NCBI GenBank assembly: GCA_020639155.1 | Contig: JACKHF010000001.1 | Coordinates: forward strand, 1,240,001-1,304,000 | Direction of reading: 5' to 3' | Source of the DNA: Phycisphaeraceae bacterium | GTDB lineage: Bacteria > Planctomycetota > Phycisphaerae > Phycisphaerales > UBA1924 | Length of the DNA stretch: 64,000 nucleotides | Shown here: positions 27,290 to 36,989 of the stretch, one piece after another | Position numbering within the stretch: position 1 is the first letter of the stretch | Layout of the letters: each line of letters starts with the position of its first letter | Notes under the pieces: generated by a model | Seen by the model: the letters and a program-made list of their open reading frames with translations, nothing else | Database searches by the model: none | What the model was told of the DNA's origin: nothing | Translations under genes and position numbers: made by a program

Positions 27290-27991
27290 ATGAAGAGCGT
27301 TTGGTTCCTTGGTGTGTGTGTGATGACATGCTGCGCATCGGCGCAGACAACACTCGAGTTTGACCCGATGCAGGGCTGGGCTTCTGCCGGCGGTGTTGGT
27401 GGTGGGCGTGCCGCATACTTCACGTGCGATGAGACCATCACGCTCACTGGCGCGGGGTTCTACTGCGACATGAATCCGGGTCTCTACGAGGTGCAGATCT
27501 ATCAGGGTGCTGGCGAGTTTGCTGCTCCCGGGCCGCTGCTGCACTCGGTAACTGTGAGTCTTGGCGGGATCGGACAGACATGGCAGGACGCTGCGATCAG
27601 CTACACGCTCAACGCTGGACAGGACTACCTCCTTCACTTTCGCAGCGCAGACCCGAATCTGTCAGTCGCCAACAGCTATCAGCGGTTCTTCTGGGGCGAT
27701 GATCCGGGTGAGGATCTTGATCTCGGCGTTGTCACCATCCGCGATGGCCGAGCCGGGTACGACGCGTCAAACTATTCGAATGTTGCGTTCCCCCGCATGC
27801 GTATCGAATACGTTGACACCACGTGCTATGCCGATTGTGATCAGAGCGGCTCGCTGAATATCTTTGATTACATCTGCTTCGGCAACGAGTACTCTGCTGG
27901 AAGTTCGTACGCCGACTGCGATGGCAGCGGATCATTGAATATCTTCGATTACATCTGCTTCGGCAATGAGTACGTAAATGGATGTCCGTAA
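27290..27991 (+). CDS. secreted dockerin-tailed protein, unknown body (2 of 13)
   Basis: 233 residues from the ATG at 27290, preceded by AAAGAAAGGGAG; the upstream extension overlaps the previous gene's tail and is rejected. A short signal peptide ends CCASAQ. The beta-rich body (about 20-178) contains AGFYCDMNPGLYEVQIYQGAG and NAGQDYLLHFRSAD, which has the look of a carbohydrate-binding or choice-of-anchor type sandwich, but no family is certain. The tail (27824-27988) has loops DCDQSGSLNIFD and DCDGSGSLNIFD and ends VNGCP. It follows the first dockerin gene by 43 nt. Confidence 0.87.
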   Translation: MKSVWFLGVCVMTCCASAQTTLEFDPMQGWASAGGVGGGRAAYFTCDETITLTGAGFYCDMNPGLYEVQIYQGAGEFAAPGPLLHSVTVSLGGIGQTWQDAAISYTLNAGQDYLLHFRSADPNLSVANSYQRFFWGDDPGEDLDLGVVTIRDGRAGYDASNYSNVAFPRMRIEYVDTTCYADCDQSGSLNIFDYICFGNEYSAGSSYADCDGSGSLNIFDYICFGNEYVNGCP

Positions 27992-28072
27992 GTCTCAGTA
28001 CTGCACTGGCGTTGGAAGCAACGCTGTGCAGATTTTTACATACACATATTCTTGAGCACAGGAGGCGCATCC

Positions 28073-29998
28073 ATGCGATCCCCCATCGGCTTTGTTTCAT
28101 TCGCCGCACTCACTGCGCTGCTGACGTTTGATTCCAGCGCACAGATATCGATTACATCTGACAACCGGCTCATTGTCGCGTCGGCAGAGAATCTTGGCGT
28201 TGCGCTCGATGATGAGTTCAAGGAGACGGGCTTGGTGTATCCCGGTCAGCCATGGAACGAGTCGGTGGATGCCAGCGTCGCGGGTGTTCAGGCGAAAGCC
28301 ATGCAGCAATCGGAGCTGACCTCGTTCAAGATCACAGGGAGTGGTCGAACCGAGGAGGACGCGTTCTGTGGCGGTGGATGCACAATGTACAGCAACGCGG
28401 AGTCCAGAATCTTCGCAGAGTTCACCGTGGCGACATCCACGCCGTTCTCGATCATTGGTGAGTTGCACGCGCTGCACGTGAACGAGGGTGTAGCGCAGAG
28501 CGAGATATCCCTCTCGGGCTCAGTCACAGGCGAGCTCTACACCAATCTGGCTGAGGCGTCCAAGACTTCCGTTACCGAGCAGATTATGTTCTCGGGAACC
28601 TTCGAGCCCGAAGAAACCTACTACCTCTCGGTTGGTTGTGTGTCGCACACCACGGAAACGGAGTCGCTCGGTTCTGGTACAGCAACGTTCGAGTTCATCA
28701 TTGACGCTGGCGACACAGATGGCGACGGGCTCGCGGACGGGTGGGAGACAAACGGCATTGATGTCAATGGCGACGGCACGATTGATCTTGATCTGCCAGC
28801 TATGGGTGCCGACCCCATGCGCAAGGATCTGTTTATCGAGGTTGACGCGATGACGGGTCGTGCACCGCACATCTCGGTGCTTCCAGCGGTCATCGTCGCG
28901 TTTGCGAACTCGCCGGTGGAGAATCCAAACGGCACAACGGGGATCACGCTCCATCCCGTGCTCGACGAGATCAATCTTCCGCTCCGCGATTATCCGAATA
29001 AATTTACTGAGTTCGATCAGGACAAGAACGCGTACTTCGGCACAATGACCGAGCGAGCCAGTGCCAACTGGACGAACATAAAGGCAGCACGCAATCTCGC
29101 GTTTCGGTACTGCATCTTTGCAAACACGTGGGGTGGGACAACATCAAGCGGGCTCGCAGAACTCCCCGGCGACGATTTCATGGTCACACTCGGCGGCTGG
29201 AATACACCTGGCGGCACGCCCAATCAGCAGGCTGGCACGTTCATGCATGAGCTTGGACACACGTTGTTCCTTCGCCACGGTGGCGATGACAGCATCCATA
29301 ACAAACCGAACTATGTCAGCGTGATGAACTATCTCTGGCAGACACCGGCGTTCTGGTCAAACGCATTCTGGATTCTCGACTACTCGCGCATCGAACTCCC
29401 ATCGCTCAACGAGGCGATGCTTATCGAAGCCGACGGACTCGGCGCACCCATGGGTGCGTATCCAGTTGGCGCGTATGTGATGTTCGGTTTGCCGGGCACG
29501 CCACACCCGAATGGACTGCGCCAGTTCCAGTACGCCAGCCTCGACCATGGGGATCCGGTCGATTGGAACAACACCGGCACAATCAGTATGAGCGCAACGT
29601 CCGGCGACATCAACTACCTCTACACATGCACTCCACCACCGGCAAACTGTTATCAACAGCCGTCGCCGAACGAAATTCTCAATGGCCACGACGACTGGTC
29701 GGTGCTTTGGTACCACATTGGCGGTCATGCGAACTTCTCAGATGGCGTACACACTTCAACAACGGATGATGGCGAGATCACCTCCGAGATCTTTGAGGCG
29801 CTCAACTCGATCCCGCCTCTCCCGAGTGCCTGCTACGCCGATTGTGACAAGAGCGGCTCATTGAATATCTTTGACTACATCTGCTTTGGCAACGCATATA
29901 GCGCAAACGACCCATACGCCGATTGCGATGGCAGTGGATCGCTCAACGTGTTCGATTACATCTGTTTCGGGAACGAGTATGCGAGCGGTTGTCCATAA
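28073..29998 (+). CDS. secreted zinc metallopeptidase, metzincin-like, dockerin-tailed (3 of 13)
   Basis: 641 residues from the ATG at 28073, which follows a strong AGGAGG; the TTG at 28052 is not used. Signal peptide ends DSSAQ. The zinc-binding signature MHELGHTLFLRHGG (H-E-x-x-H-x5-H) identifies a metzincin-type peptidase. A thrombospondin-3-like acidic stretch (DTDGDGLADGWETNG, then DVNGDGTIDL) lies before the protease domain and probably binds calcium. The usual Met-turn may be VSVMNYLWQ. The tail (29831-29995) has loops DCDKSGSLNIFD and DCDGSGSLNVFD and ends ASGCP. It may act as an extracellular protease. Confidence 0.9.
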   Translation: MRSPIGFVSFAALTALLTFDSSAQISITSDNRLIVASAENLGVALDDEFKETGLVYPGQPWNESVDASVAGVQAKAMQQSELTSFKITGSGRTEEDAFCGGGCTMYSNAESRIFAEFTVATSTPFSIIGELHALHVNEGVAQSEISLSGSVTGELYTNLAEASKTSVTEQIMFSGTFEPEETYYLSVGCVSHTTETESLGSGTATFEFIIDAGDTDGDGLADGWETNGIDVNGDGTIDLDLPAMGADPMRKDLFIEVDAMTGRAPHISVLPAVIVAFANSPVENPNGTTGITLHPVLDEINLPLRDYPNKFTEFDQDKNAYFGTMTERASANWTNIKAARNLAFRYCIFANTWGGTTSSGLAELPGDDFMVTLGGWNTPGGTPNQQAGTFMHELGHTLFLRHGGDDSIHNKPNYVSVMNYLWQTPAFWSNAFWILDYSRIELPSLNEAMLIEADGLGAPMGAYPVGAYVMFGLPGTPHPNGLRQFQYASLDHGDPVDWNNTGTISMSATSGDINYLYTCTPPPANCYQQPSPNEILNGHDDWSVLWYHIGGHANFSDGVHTSTTDDGEITSEIFEALNSIPPLPSACYADCDKSGSLNIFDYICFGNAYSANDPYADCDGSGSLNVFDYICFGNEYASGCP

Positions 29999-30026
29999 CC
30001 CTGGATACGCTGAATGGAGAGGGTTC

Positions 30027-31415
30027 ATGCGATCGATATCTGTCCAGTTCGTGTGCTCCGTGGTGTTTACTGCTGGTGTGAACTCAACTGTGATGGCTCA
30101 GGCCTATCCGGAATGGACGCTCTATGCGCCGTTTCAAGGATCCACATCGACCTATCTGATCGATCTTGCAGGGAACAACGTGCATACGTGGTCAAGTAAC
30201 TTTGCGCCTGGCATTGCGGTCTATCTTCTTGATGATGGCGCGCTGATGCGTACGTGCAACGACCAGACCGTGTCAAACTTCGGGGGCGGAGGTCGTGGGG
30301 GCCGCATCCAGAAGATCGCGTGGGATGGCACAATCGAATGGAACTATGTTGCAGCTGGTCCAAACTACGTGCAGCATCACGATATCGAGATACTACCGAA
30401 CGGGAATGTGCTGGTCATGGCATGGGAACGGTTTACGGGTGCTGAAGCAGTTGCGATGGGTCGCGATCCTGCACATGCTGGCCCGTGGGTGTGGTCGGAA
30501 CTCATCTACGAAATCGAACCAACGGGCCCAACGACGGGCGACATCGTGTGGGAATGGCACGTGTGGGACCATCTCGTGCAGAATCTTGATCCAACGAAAC
30601 CAAACTATGGGAACCCCGCGGATCATCCCGGCAGAATCGATATCAACTTTGGGCCGAGCGACTCAGACTGGCTGCATTGGAACGCCATCGATTACAACGC
30701 CGAGCTCGACCAGATCGTCGTTTCGTCAAGAACATGGTCGGAGATCTGGATTCTGTCGCATGAGAAGGGGCACTCGGGAGATCTGGTGTATCGATGGGGC
30801 AATCCACGTGCGTACGGACGCGGGACACAAGCAGATCAGATGCTGTTTGGTCAACACGACCCCGAGTGGATTCCCGATGGTCTGCCGGGCGAGGGCAATA
30901 TCACGATCTTTAACAATGGCGACGGGCGAGGATACTCATCCGTTGTTGAGCTTGATACGGGTGTCAATCCCGACGGTACATACACACTTCCTGCAGTTGG
31001 TGGATATGGACCATCCGGATTTGTCTGGGAGTGCGATGCGCTGAGCGGGCAATCCTTCTTTTCGCTGATTATGTCGGGTCTGCAGCGTATGCCCAATGGC
31101 AACAGCCTTGTTTGCCCTGCAACAGCTGGCACGTTTATCGAGATAGACGCAAACTGCAACGTCCAGTGGAGCTTTGCTGCAGGTGGAACACAGTTTCGTG
31201 CGACACGGATTGGCGAGCACGATCCACGCCTTGAGGGGCTTTTGTGGTGCTACGCGGACTGCGACGAGAACACTATGCTGAACATCTTTGATTACATCTG
31301 CTTCGGAAACGCGTACAGCGCGAGCGAGCTTTACGCGGACTGCGATGGCAACGGATCACTCAACGTGTTTGATTACATCTGCTTTGGGAACGCGTACGCA
31401 GCCGGGTGCCCTTAG
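30027..31415 (+). CDS. arylsulfotransferase-like propeller protein, dockerin-tailed (4 of 13)
   Basis: 462 residues from the ATG at 30027 (GGAGAGG upstream). Signal peptide ends TVMAQ. The body resembles arylsulfotransferase (ASST) family beta-propellers: GRIQKIAWDGTIEWNY, HHDIEILPNGNVLVMAWE, WLHWNAIDYNAELDQIVVSSR and HDPEWIPDG. The family His residues that take the sulfate are plausibly HHDIE, but I cannot verify them. The tail (31248-31412) has loops DCDENTMLNIFD and DCDGNGSLNVFD and ends AAGCP. The 3' end of this gene is nearly identical in DNA to that of the next gene. Only 28 nt separate it from the metallopeptidase. Confidence 0.88.
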   Translation: MRSISVQFVCSVVFTAGVNSTVMAQAYPEWTLYAPFQGSTSTYLIDLAGNNVHTWSSNFAPGIAVYLLDDGALMRTCNDQTVSNFGGGGRGGRIQKIAWDGTIEWNYVAAGPNYVQHHDIEILPNGNVLVMAWERFTGAEAVAMGRDPAHAGPWVWSELIYEIEPTGPTTGDIVWEWHVWDHLVQNLDPTKPNYGNPADHPGRIDINFGPSDSDWLHWNAIDYNAELDQIVVSSRTWSEIWILSHEKGHSGDLVYRWGNPRAYGRGTQADQMLFGQHDPEWIPDGLPGEGNITIFNNGDGRGYSSVVELDTGVNPDGTYTLPAVGGYGPSGFVWECDALSGQSFFSLIMSGLQRMPNGNSLVCPATAGTFIEIDANCNVQWSFAAGGTQFRATRIGEHDPRLEGLLWCYADCDENTMLNIFDYICFGNAYSASELYADCDGNGSLNVFDYICFGNAYAAGCP

Positions 31416-31451
31416 CTTGGGGTCAAACATATTTAGATTTAGAAAACACTA

Positions 31452-33836
31452 ATGAAAAAACAAATTATGATAACAAGTTCTGTTCAACTTTTTTATAAAA
31501 CTTTGTGGTGTCTATTGGTAATTTGTCTCTTTGCGACATCTCTTCATGCGCAGCACTATGCTCGAGCTTTTCCGGGATCAGGCTCTGTCGCCGGTGCTAG
31601 AAAGGCGAGGCTTGTCGGTGATTTAGACGGTGATGGAATAGTTGATGCAGCAAGTGCATCGTTAGGTCTCCATGTTTACCTGGGGAATAAACGACCAGGC
31701 TTTGATCCAGAAATTGTCTTTGCTAACGGGATTAACTCACCTGGAGACGCACTGGTTACGTCGGGTGACTTCGATAATGATGGAGACATTGACTTGCTGA
31801 TGTCTGGCAACGGAGAGTATTTACTTTATGTAAATGATGGGTTAGCATTTTTTTCTCAGCAAAGTCGTATCGAAGTTGTCGGCATCAACATGTCCGGGAC
31901 ATCGCTGGCCGGTGATATTGATTTAGATGGAAATGTTGATGCTGTCATATTGGGGTATGGAAACAACGCCGAAGCAGCCATAGTTCTCTTTGGAGACGGA
32001 TTCGGTAACTTTGCGGACCCTGTTATAGTTGGACTAGGCAATGGCGCAGCGGACATCAAGCTAGCAGATATGGATAGCGATGGAGATCTCGACATTGTCG
32101 CCTCTGTTTCAACTCAGCAGACTACTGGAAGAGTTGCTATTGGAAAATATATAGGCAACCAGGCCTTTGCATCGGTTGTTCATTATGTGGCTGATCGAAA
32201 TCCAACTGGAATTGATGTTGTTGACATCGACAACGATACGGATTTAGATGTCGTTGCTGCTTGTTATGGATCAGACAATATCGTTGTGCTTGAGAATGAT
32301 GGTGCTGGAGGTTTATCGCTCTCGTTTGGAGTCGGTGTTATAGGTGAAGTTAGGGCCATATCAGTTGCAGATTTGGATAATGATCTTGATCCTGATTTTA
32401 TTGTTACAACAATCGATTCCGATGAGCACGTAGTTATTGTCAATAATGGCAATGGAGTGCTAACCGAAACCCAGAGATTGCCGGCGGGAAGTGTAAACGT
32501 TATTGGCTGGACTCAGCCTGTTGATTTGGATTGCGATGGAGATATTGACATTGTTCGTTCAGGTGACATTTCGATCGGCACATTTGATCCGGAGATTTTT
32601 CAGATTCTGATAAATCAGGGCAACGGCACTTTCGAATCTTGTGAACGCACATCCTTGCCAGAGAATGAGTGGTTAATCGCAGCAGATGTTAACTTTGATG
32701 GTAATCAGGATCTTCTTTGTTGCGTAGGTGGAGAAGTGACTCCCATGCTGAATGACGGTTTGGGAACATTTACAAAGAGCGCTGCACTATTTAGTTCGTC
32801 TGAGTACCCGATGGAATATATCGATATAAACAAAGATGGTATATATGACATTGTAATGTCCCGATTCCGAGAGTATGCGAGAGGTGTAAGATTTAAGGTG
32901 GCTATGGGAACCAATACAGGCAGCTATACCCAGCTGACCCTGATGCAACCGCCGGGAAATCGCGTGGGCCAGACAGTTACTGGCGACTTTGATAATAACG
33001 GCTATGTAGACATTGCTTCCGTTGTTTATTCGAACGCTTCCTCGCCCAGTAACTTGGCGATATGGGAAAACGATGGCGAGCAGTTTGTACTTGTGCTTCA
33101 TGATCTGGAACCAGAAACAGTATGCCTTGCCGCTGGAGATATTAATAATGACACGCTATTAGATATTGTTGCGTGCTCTCGCAATCGAGTTCAAGTATTG
33201 AAAAATAGGGGGGACGGCAGTTACTCAGTTGAGTCAGTGATTGAAACTATTGGCGGTATTCAACAGGTAGCTCTTGTAGATTTGAATAATGACGGTCTCC
33301 TTGACATATGCGCGGCTGGCTTGTACCTGTATTCATTCGCAGGGGACGGCAGCTTTCAGTTTGAGTTAGTTGATGAGTTTATTACTGTCACAGGATCCGC
33401 AAACGCTCTTATAGCAGAGGATGTTGATTCAAATGGAACAATCGATATTCTCATGAATACTTATACAAACAGCGGGGTCTGTGTGGTATTGGGACATGGT
33501 GACGGCACGTTTGAGGCACCGACCCTTCATTCTGCGTGGCCCCGCGTTGTTACGATAGCGGCTAACGATTTTGATGGAGATTGTTCGGTTGATGTTGTAG
33601 CATGCGGTCGGGCGCAATACCAAAATGATTCTGGCGTATCTCTACTGAGAAACCATCAGCAGGCTCTTTGCTATGCAGACTGTGACAACGATAAGAACCT
33701 TGACATCTTTGATTACATCTGCTTCGGCAACGCGTACAGCGCGAGCGAGCTTTACGCGGACTGCGATGGCAACGGATTACTCAACGTGTTTGATTACATC
33801 TGCTTTGGGAATGCCTACGCAGCCGGGTGCCCGTAA
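31452..33836 (+). CDS. FG-GAP/VCBS repeat propeller protein, AT-rich, dockerin-tailed (5 of 13)
   Basis: 794 residues. Signal peptide ends SLHAQ (about 33). The body consists of roughly a dozen FG-GAP/VCBS-type repeats with acidic DLDGDGIVD, DFDNDGDID and DMDSDGDLD loops, so a calcium-binding beta-propeller is expected. The DNA of the body is clearly AT-richer than its neighbours and uses TTA, ATA and AAT codons freely, which suggests acquisition from elsewhere. The tail (33669-33833), by contrast, is GC-rich and almost identical to the preceding gene's tail. Loop 1 is DCDNDKNLDIFD and loop 2 is DCDGNGLLNVFD; it ends AAGCP. Confidence 0.9.
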   Translation: MKKQIMITSSVQLFYKTLWCLLVICLFATSLHAQHYARAFPGSGSVAGARKARLVGDLDGDGIVDAASASLGLHVYLGNKRPGFDPEIVFANGINSPGDALVTSGDFDNDGDIDLLMSGNGEYLLYVNDGLAFFSQQSRIEVVGINMSGTSLAGDIDLDGNVDAVILGYGNNAEAAIVLFGDGFGNFADPVIVGLGNGAADIKLADMDSDGDLDIVASVSTQQTTGRVAIGKYIGNQAFASVVHYVADRNPTGIDVVDIDNDTDLDVVAACYGSDNIVVLENDGAGGLSLSFGVGVIGEVRAISVADLDNDLDPDFIVTTIDSDEHVVIVNNGNGVLTETQRLPAGSVNVIGWTQPVDLDCDGDIDIVRSGDISIGTFDPEIFQILINQGNGTFESCERTSLPENEWLIAADVNFDGNQDLLCCVGGEVTPMLNDGLGTFTKSAALFSSSEYPMEYIDINKDGIYDIVMSRFREYARGVRFKVAMGTNTGSYTQLTLMQPPGNRVGQTVTGDFDNNGYVDIASVVYSNASSPSNLAIWENDGEQFVLVLHDLEPETVCLAAGDINNDTLLDIVACSRNRVQVLKNRGDGSYSVESVIETIGGIQQVALVDLNNDGLLDICAAGLYLYSFAGDGSFQFELVDEFITVTGSANALIAEDVDSNGTIDILMNTYTNSGVCVVLGHGDGTFEAPTLHSAWPRVVTIAANDFDGDCSVDVVACGRAQYQNDSGVSLLRNHQQALCYADCDNDKNLDIFDYICFGNAYSASELYADCDGNGLLNVFDYICFGNAYAAGCP

Positions 33837-34114
33837 GGATGCCGTACAACGCAGTCATTGCGAATGGACGGATATTGTGCAATATGTGGTCCGGGCTGTA
33901 GATGCGCCTTCAGCGTCACAGCCGGCATGGAGATGCTCTTGTGCATTGTCAGCACGCGCGATGCATTCCTTGTGTGAAACGTAGGAAAATCCTGTACACT
34001 GAGGTGTCACGCTCATGCGTGTGAGTGTGCCGCAACGACGTTGTTTGGTGGAATGTTGTCGCAGGAGTTTCGGGCACGATTTCATCAGGCAGAGCAATGA
34101 AGGGAAGGTTTGAC

Positions 34115-34864
34115 ATGCGTTTGATGCACGTTCTTTCTGTTGGAGCAGTTGTAGTATCATCCGGCTATGTGTCTGCACAAACATTGGTGTGCGGACCAGC
34201 AGGGACGGGGATCACTCGTGGCGCCCTGATTGATGTCCGCAATGACAGTCCGAATCCCATCCAGCTTGACAGTCTAGATTTTTTCATTGGCGCAGGTTCA
34301 GCAGCGCCACCAGTCTACACGACACAGATCCAGTGCTTTGTCGCACCGGGAGGCTGGGAAGTCAACGCGAGTATGCCAGCAAACTGGACTGTGATAGGCG
34401 ATCACACGTACGACCTTACTGGGGCGCATGGCAGCACTGAGCACATGGACCTTGACGTGACAACCTTGGTGATCAACCCGGGTGAGACCTACGGGTTTGC
34501 GCTTCTGTCGCATGCGCCAAACACGAGTTCGGTGCGATCTCTTACCGTTCAGACGGATGCAACGGGGCCATATTCAGATGGCAAGTTGACCGCGGTTCCT
34601 GGTGCTATTGCGAACGACCTCAACTTTACACCAAACCAGTTCGGTATTGGCACACGGATGTACTCCGGCAGTATCAACTATACTGAACTGGATAGTTGCT
34701 ATGCCGATTGCGATGGCAGCGGATCGCTGAATATCTTTGACTATATCTGCTTTGGAAACGAGTACTCTGCACAGACCAGTTATGGTGATTGCGATGGCAA
34801 CAGCATGTGGAATATTTTCGACTACATCTGTTTCGGCAATGAGTATTCGGCAGGCTGCCCGTAA
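34115..34864 (+). CDS. secreted dockerin-tailed protein, unknown beta body (6 of 13)
   Basis: 249 residues. The ATG at 34115 follows GGAAGG at the right distance; starts at 34025 and 34097 are less likely. Signal peptide ends GYVSAQ. The body (about 23-190) is beta-rich and contains LIDVRNDSPNPIQLDSLDFFIG and VINPGETYGFALLS, consistent with a sandwich domain. No catalytic motif is seen. The tail (34697-34861) has loops DCDGSGSLNIFD and DCDGNSMWNIFD and ends SAGCP. Its second repeat reads YGDCD in place of YADCD. A terminator follows. Confidence 0.86.
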   Translation: MRLMHVLSVGAVVVSSGYVSAQTLVCGPAGTGITRGALIDVRNDSPNPIQLDSLDFFIGAGSAAPPVYTTQIQCFVAPGGWEVNASMPANWTVIGDHTYDLTGAHGSTEHMDLDVTTLVINPGETYGFALLSHAPNTSSVRSLTVQTDATGPYSDGKLTAVPGAIANDLNFTPNQFGIGTRMYSGSINYTELDSCYADCDGSGSLNIFDYICFGNEYSAQTSYGDCDGNSMWNIFDYICFGNEYSAGCP

Positions 34865-34893
34865 CCGGTATGAGTTTGTATTCTGTCAATCGG

Positions 34894-34919
34894 CACCTCG
34901 CGGGTGTTCCTGCGAGGTG
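34894..34919 (+). terminator. intrinsic terminator
   Basis: CACCTCGC (34894-34901) pairs with GCGAGGTG (34912-34919), loop 10 nt, followed by TCTTTGTCTT. It ends the dockerin gene that stops at 34864. Confidence 0.75.
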
Positions 34920-35124
34920 TCTTTGTCTTGGCCTTTGTGAAGAACCAGTAAGCATCTGAACCTGTCTTGTACAGATCTTCATTGAACTTGAAATCAGTCT
35001 GAACGTTGATCCACGCGCTTCGCGGCTTCACTCTTCCTTTCACACGCGTCGCACAGTGCCGGAAGCTTCCCGCTCCCGGGAAACATGGTCCGGTGCTGAG
35101 CGCGAATCATGGAAGGAATGCATC

Positions 35125-36774
35125 ATGCGTCGTACATCGTTTGCTGTCGTATCCATTCTCGGGGCTGCAGGACTTGCCCACGCTCAGTACACCACGCCGA
35201 ACGTGATCAATCAGCCAAGCTCCATATTCGCTTCTCTTGGCGGGATGCGGTTTGTGAACCATGGCCTTGTCGGTGTAGGGCGCATCCCATCATTTCTTGA
35301 TGCGCAGGGTTCGACATATGGATCGGTGTCGGCACTGGCTATCGCGCCCGGTACATGGAGCTACGCGCCTGCCACGGGGTTCTCAGGCACGTTCCTCACG
35401 GTTCCCGATCGTGGACGCAATGACCCTGCAACATCCAGCTTCATCGATTACCAGACACGAATCCAGATGTTTGACTTTACTTTCAATCCGCTCGCAACTG
35501 GAAGCGGAGTGTCGCAGGACCAGATTACATTCAACTATACCGGCATGACACTGGCGACAGAGGCGACCGGTGAGCCGCTTGTTGGCAACGACCCTGACAC
35601 GTTCACCACGACATTGGGCGCGCTAGTGCCAAGACTGAACGGCAATATCACTGTGGATGCTGAAGGCATCATTGCGCTTGACAACGGGAACTACTACATC
35701 AGCGATGAGTACGGCTCGGCGATCTACTACATCAGCGCAAGTGGAACACTCCTTGGCGTGATTAATCCACCCGATGCACTGCTCCCCCGTGATGCTGCAA
35801 CGACACCACACTTCACATCGACAGCTGCGCCAGTGACCGGGCGCAGGCAGAACCAGGGCATGGAAGCGATTGGTCTGACTCCCGATGGTGCATACCTCAT
35901 CGCAGTGAATCAGAGCGCGGCTATCCAGGACTCCAGCTCAGGCGGGCAGCCCGCACGCAGGCACACGCGTGTACTGATTTTCGATATCCAGACAAACCCG
36001 GTCCCCACAGCGCCGATTGGGCACTATGTTCTTGAACTTCCAACGTATCGCAATGATGGTAATGGATCAGCAGTGAACGCTACAGCTTCGCAGAGTGAGC
36101 TGGTCGCACTCAGTGACACGCAGTTCCTCCTGCTCCCGCGCGATTCTAACGGTCGTGGTTCGCAGAACGGGCAGCCGCTCGTATACACGAGCATTGTTGC
36201 AGCAGACATATCCGGTGCAACGAATCTTGTCGGCACAGCGTTTCATGACACGACGCCGGTAGCACCCGGTGGAGTGCTTGATCCGTCTATTACTGCGGTT
36301 GCAACGCAGGAGGTCATCAATATGCTCAATCTTGCTGACCTGACTCGATTTGGTCTTAATCTTGATATCACAACTCAGCAGCCCGATGGCGATGCCAACA
36401 CATTCTCTGAAAAATGGGAAGGACTCGCACTCGTGCCAGATCTCTCAACCCCCGAGCAGGATGATTACTTCCTCTTTGTTGCGAATGACAACGATTTCAT
36501 TGCGACCAACGGTGTGATGGCGCCGTTTGGCATTGCTCCGTTCGCATACAGCGACCCGTTCGATCACGATACCATGTTCCTTGCATATCGCGTGACGCTT
36601 GATCTCTGCTACGCCGATTGCGATGGCGGTGGTACGCTAAACATCTTTGACTACATCTGCTTCGGTAATGCATACAGCATGAACGACCCATACGCAGACT
36701 GCGATGGCAACGGTACGCTGAATGTGTTTGACTACATCTGCTTTGGTAACCTGTATGCGGTTGGTTGCCAGTAA
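35125..36774 (+). CDS. phytase-like/esterase-like propeller protein, dockerin-tailed (7 of 13)
   Basis: 549 residues from the ATG at 35125 (GGAAGG upstream). Signal peptide ends GLAHAQ. The body (about 30-490) matches the 'esterase-like activity of phytase' propeller family: VPDRGRN, EGIIALDNGNYYISDEYG, QGMEAIGLTPDG, and a late EKWEGLALVPD. The Glu and Asp residues of these motifs probably bind calcium. Substrate unknown; phosphate ester release is possible. The tail (36607-36771) has loops DCDGGGTLNIFD and DCDGNGTLNVFD and ends AVGCQ, one of two members not ending in CP. A terminator follows. Confidence 0.88.
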   Translation: MRRTSFAVVSILGAAGLAHAQYTTPNVINQPSSIFASLGGMRFVNHGLVGVGRIPSFLDAQGSTYGSVSALAIAPGTWSYAPATGFSGTFLTVPDRGRNDPATSSFIDYQTRIQMFDFTFNPLATGSGVSQDQITFNYTGMTLATEATGEPLVGNDPDTFTTTLGALVPRLNGNITVDAEGIIALDNGNYYISDEYGSAIYYISASGTLLGVINPPDALLPRDAATTPHFTSTAAPVTGRRQNQGMEAIGLTPDGAYLIAVNQSAAIQDSSSGGQPARRHTRVLIFDIQTNPVPTAPIGHYVLELPTYRNDGNGSAVNATASQSELVALSDTQFLLLPRDSNGRGSQNGQPLVYTSIVAADISGATNLVGTAFHDTTPVAPGGVLDPSITAVATQEVINMLNLADLTRFGLNLDITTQQPDGDANTFSEKWEGLALVPDLSTPEQDDYFLFVANDNDFIATNGVMAPFGIAPFAYSDPFDHDTMFLAYRVTLDLCYADCDGGGTLNIFDYICFGNAYSMNDPYADCDGNGTLNVFDYICFGNLYAVGCQ

Positions 36775-36809
36775 CTGAACTCAGCACACAACAGCCTTGT
36801 GATGTTTGC

Positions 36810-36833
36810 GCGCCGGTCGTTCTCGACCGGCGC
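36810..36833 (+). terminator. intrinsic terminator
   Basis: A perfect 10-bp stem, GCGCCGGTCG (36810-36819) with CGACCGGCGC (36824-36833), has a TTCT loop and a TTTAACT tail. It ends the phytase-like gene. Confidence 0.85.
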
Positions 36834-36868
36834 TTTAACTGTCGCTGCTGATATGTCTGCAAGCGGAC

Positions 36869-36896
36869 TTGCGGTCCAATAACCGATCTGTATCAT
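36869..36896 (+). promoter_or_regulatory. sigma70-like promoter for the HAF-repeat gene
   Basis: TTGCGG and TATCAT with a 16-nt spacer lie directly after the previous terminator. A TG precedes TATCAT. The implied transcript start supports translation from the GTG at 36990 instead of a codon at 36903. Confidence 0.5.
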
Positions 36897-36989
36897 ACGA
36901 TTGTGTCTCAGCAGTGGCACACGCAGGGAGTCATGGGAAGACATTCGAGTATCATGGCCGATCGTGGGTTTCACCAGATTGGAGTAGCC

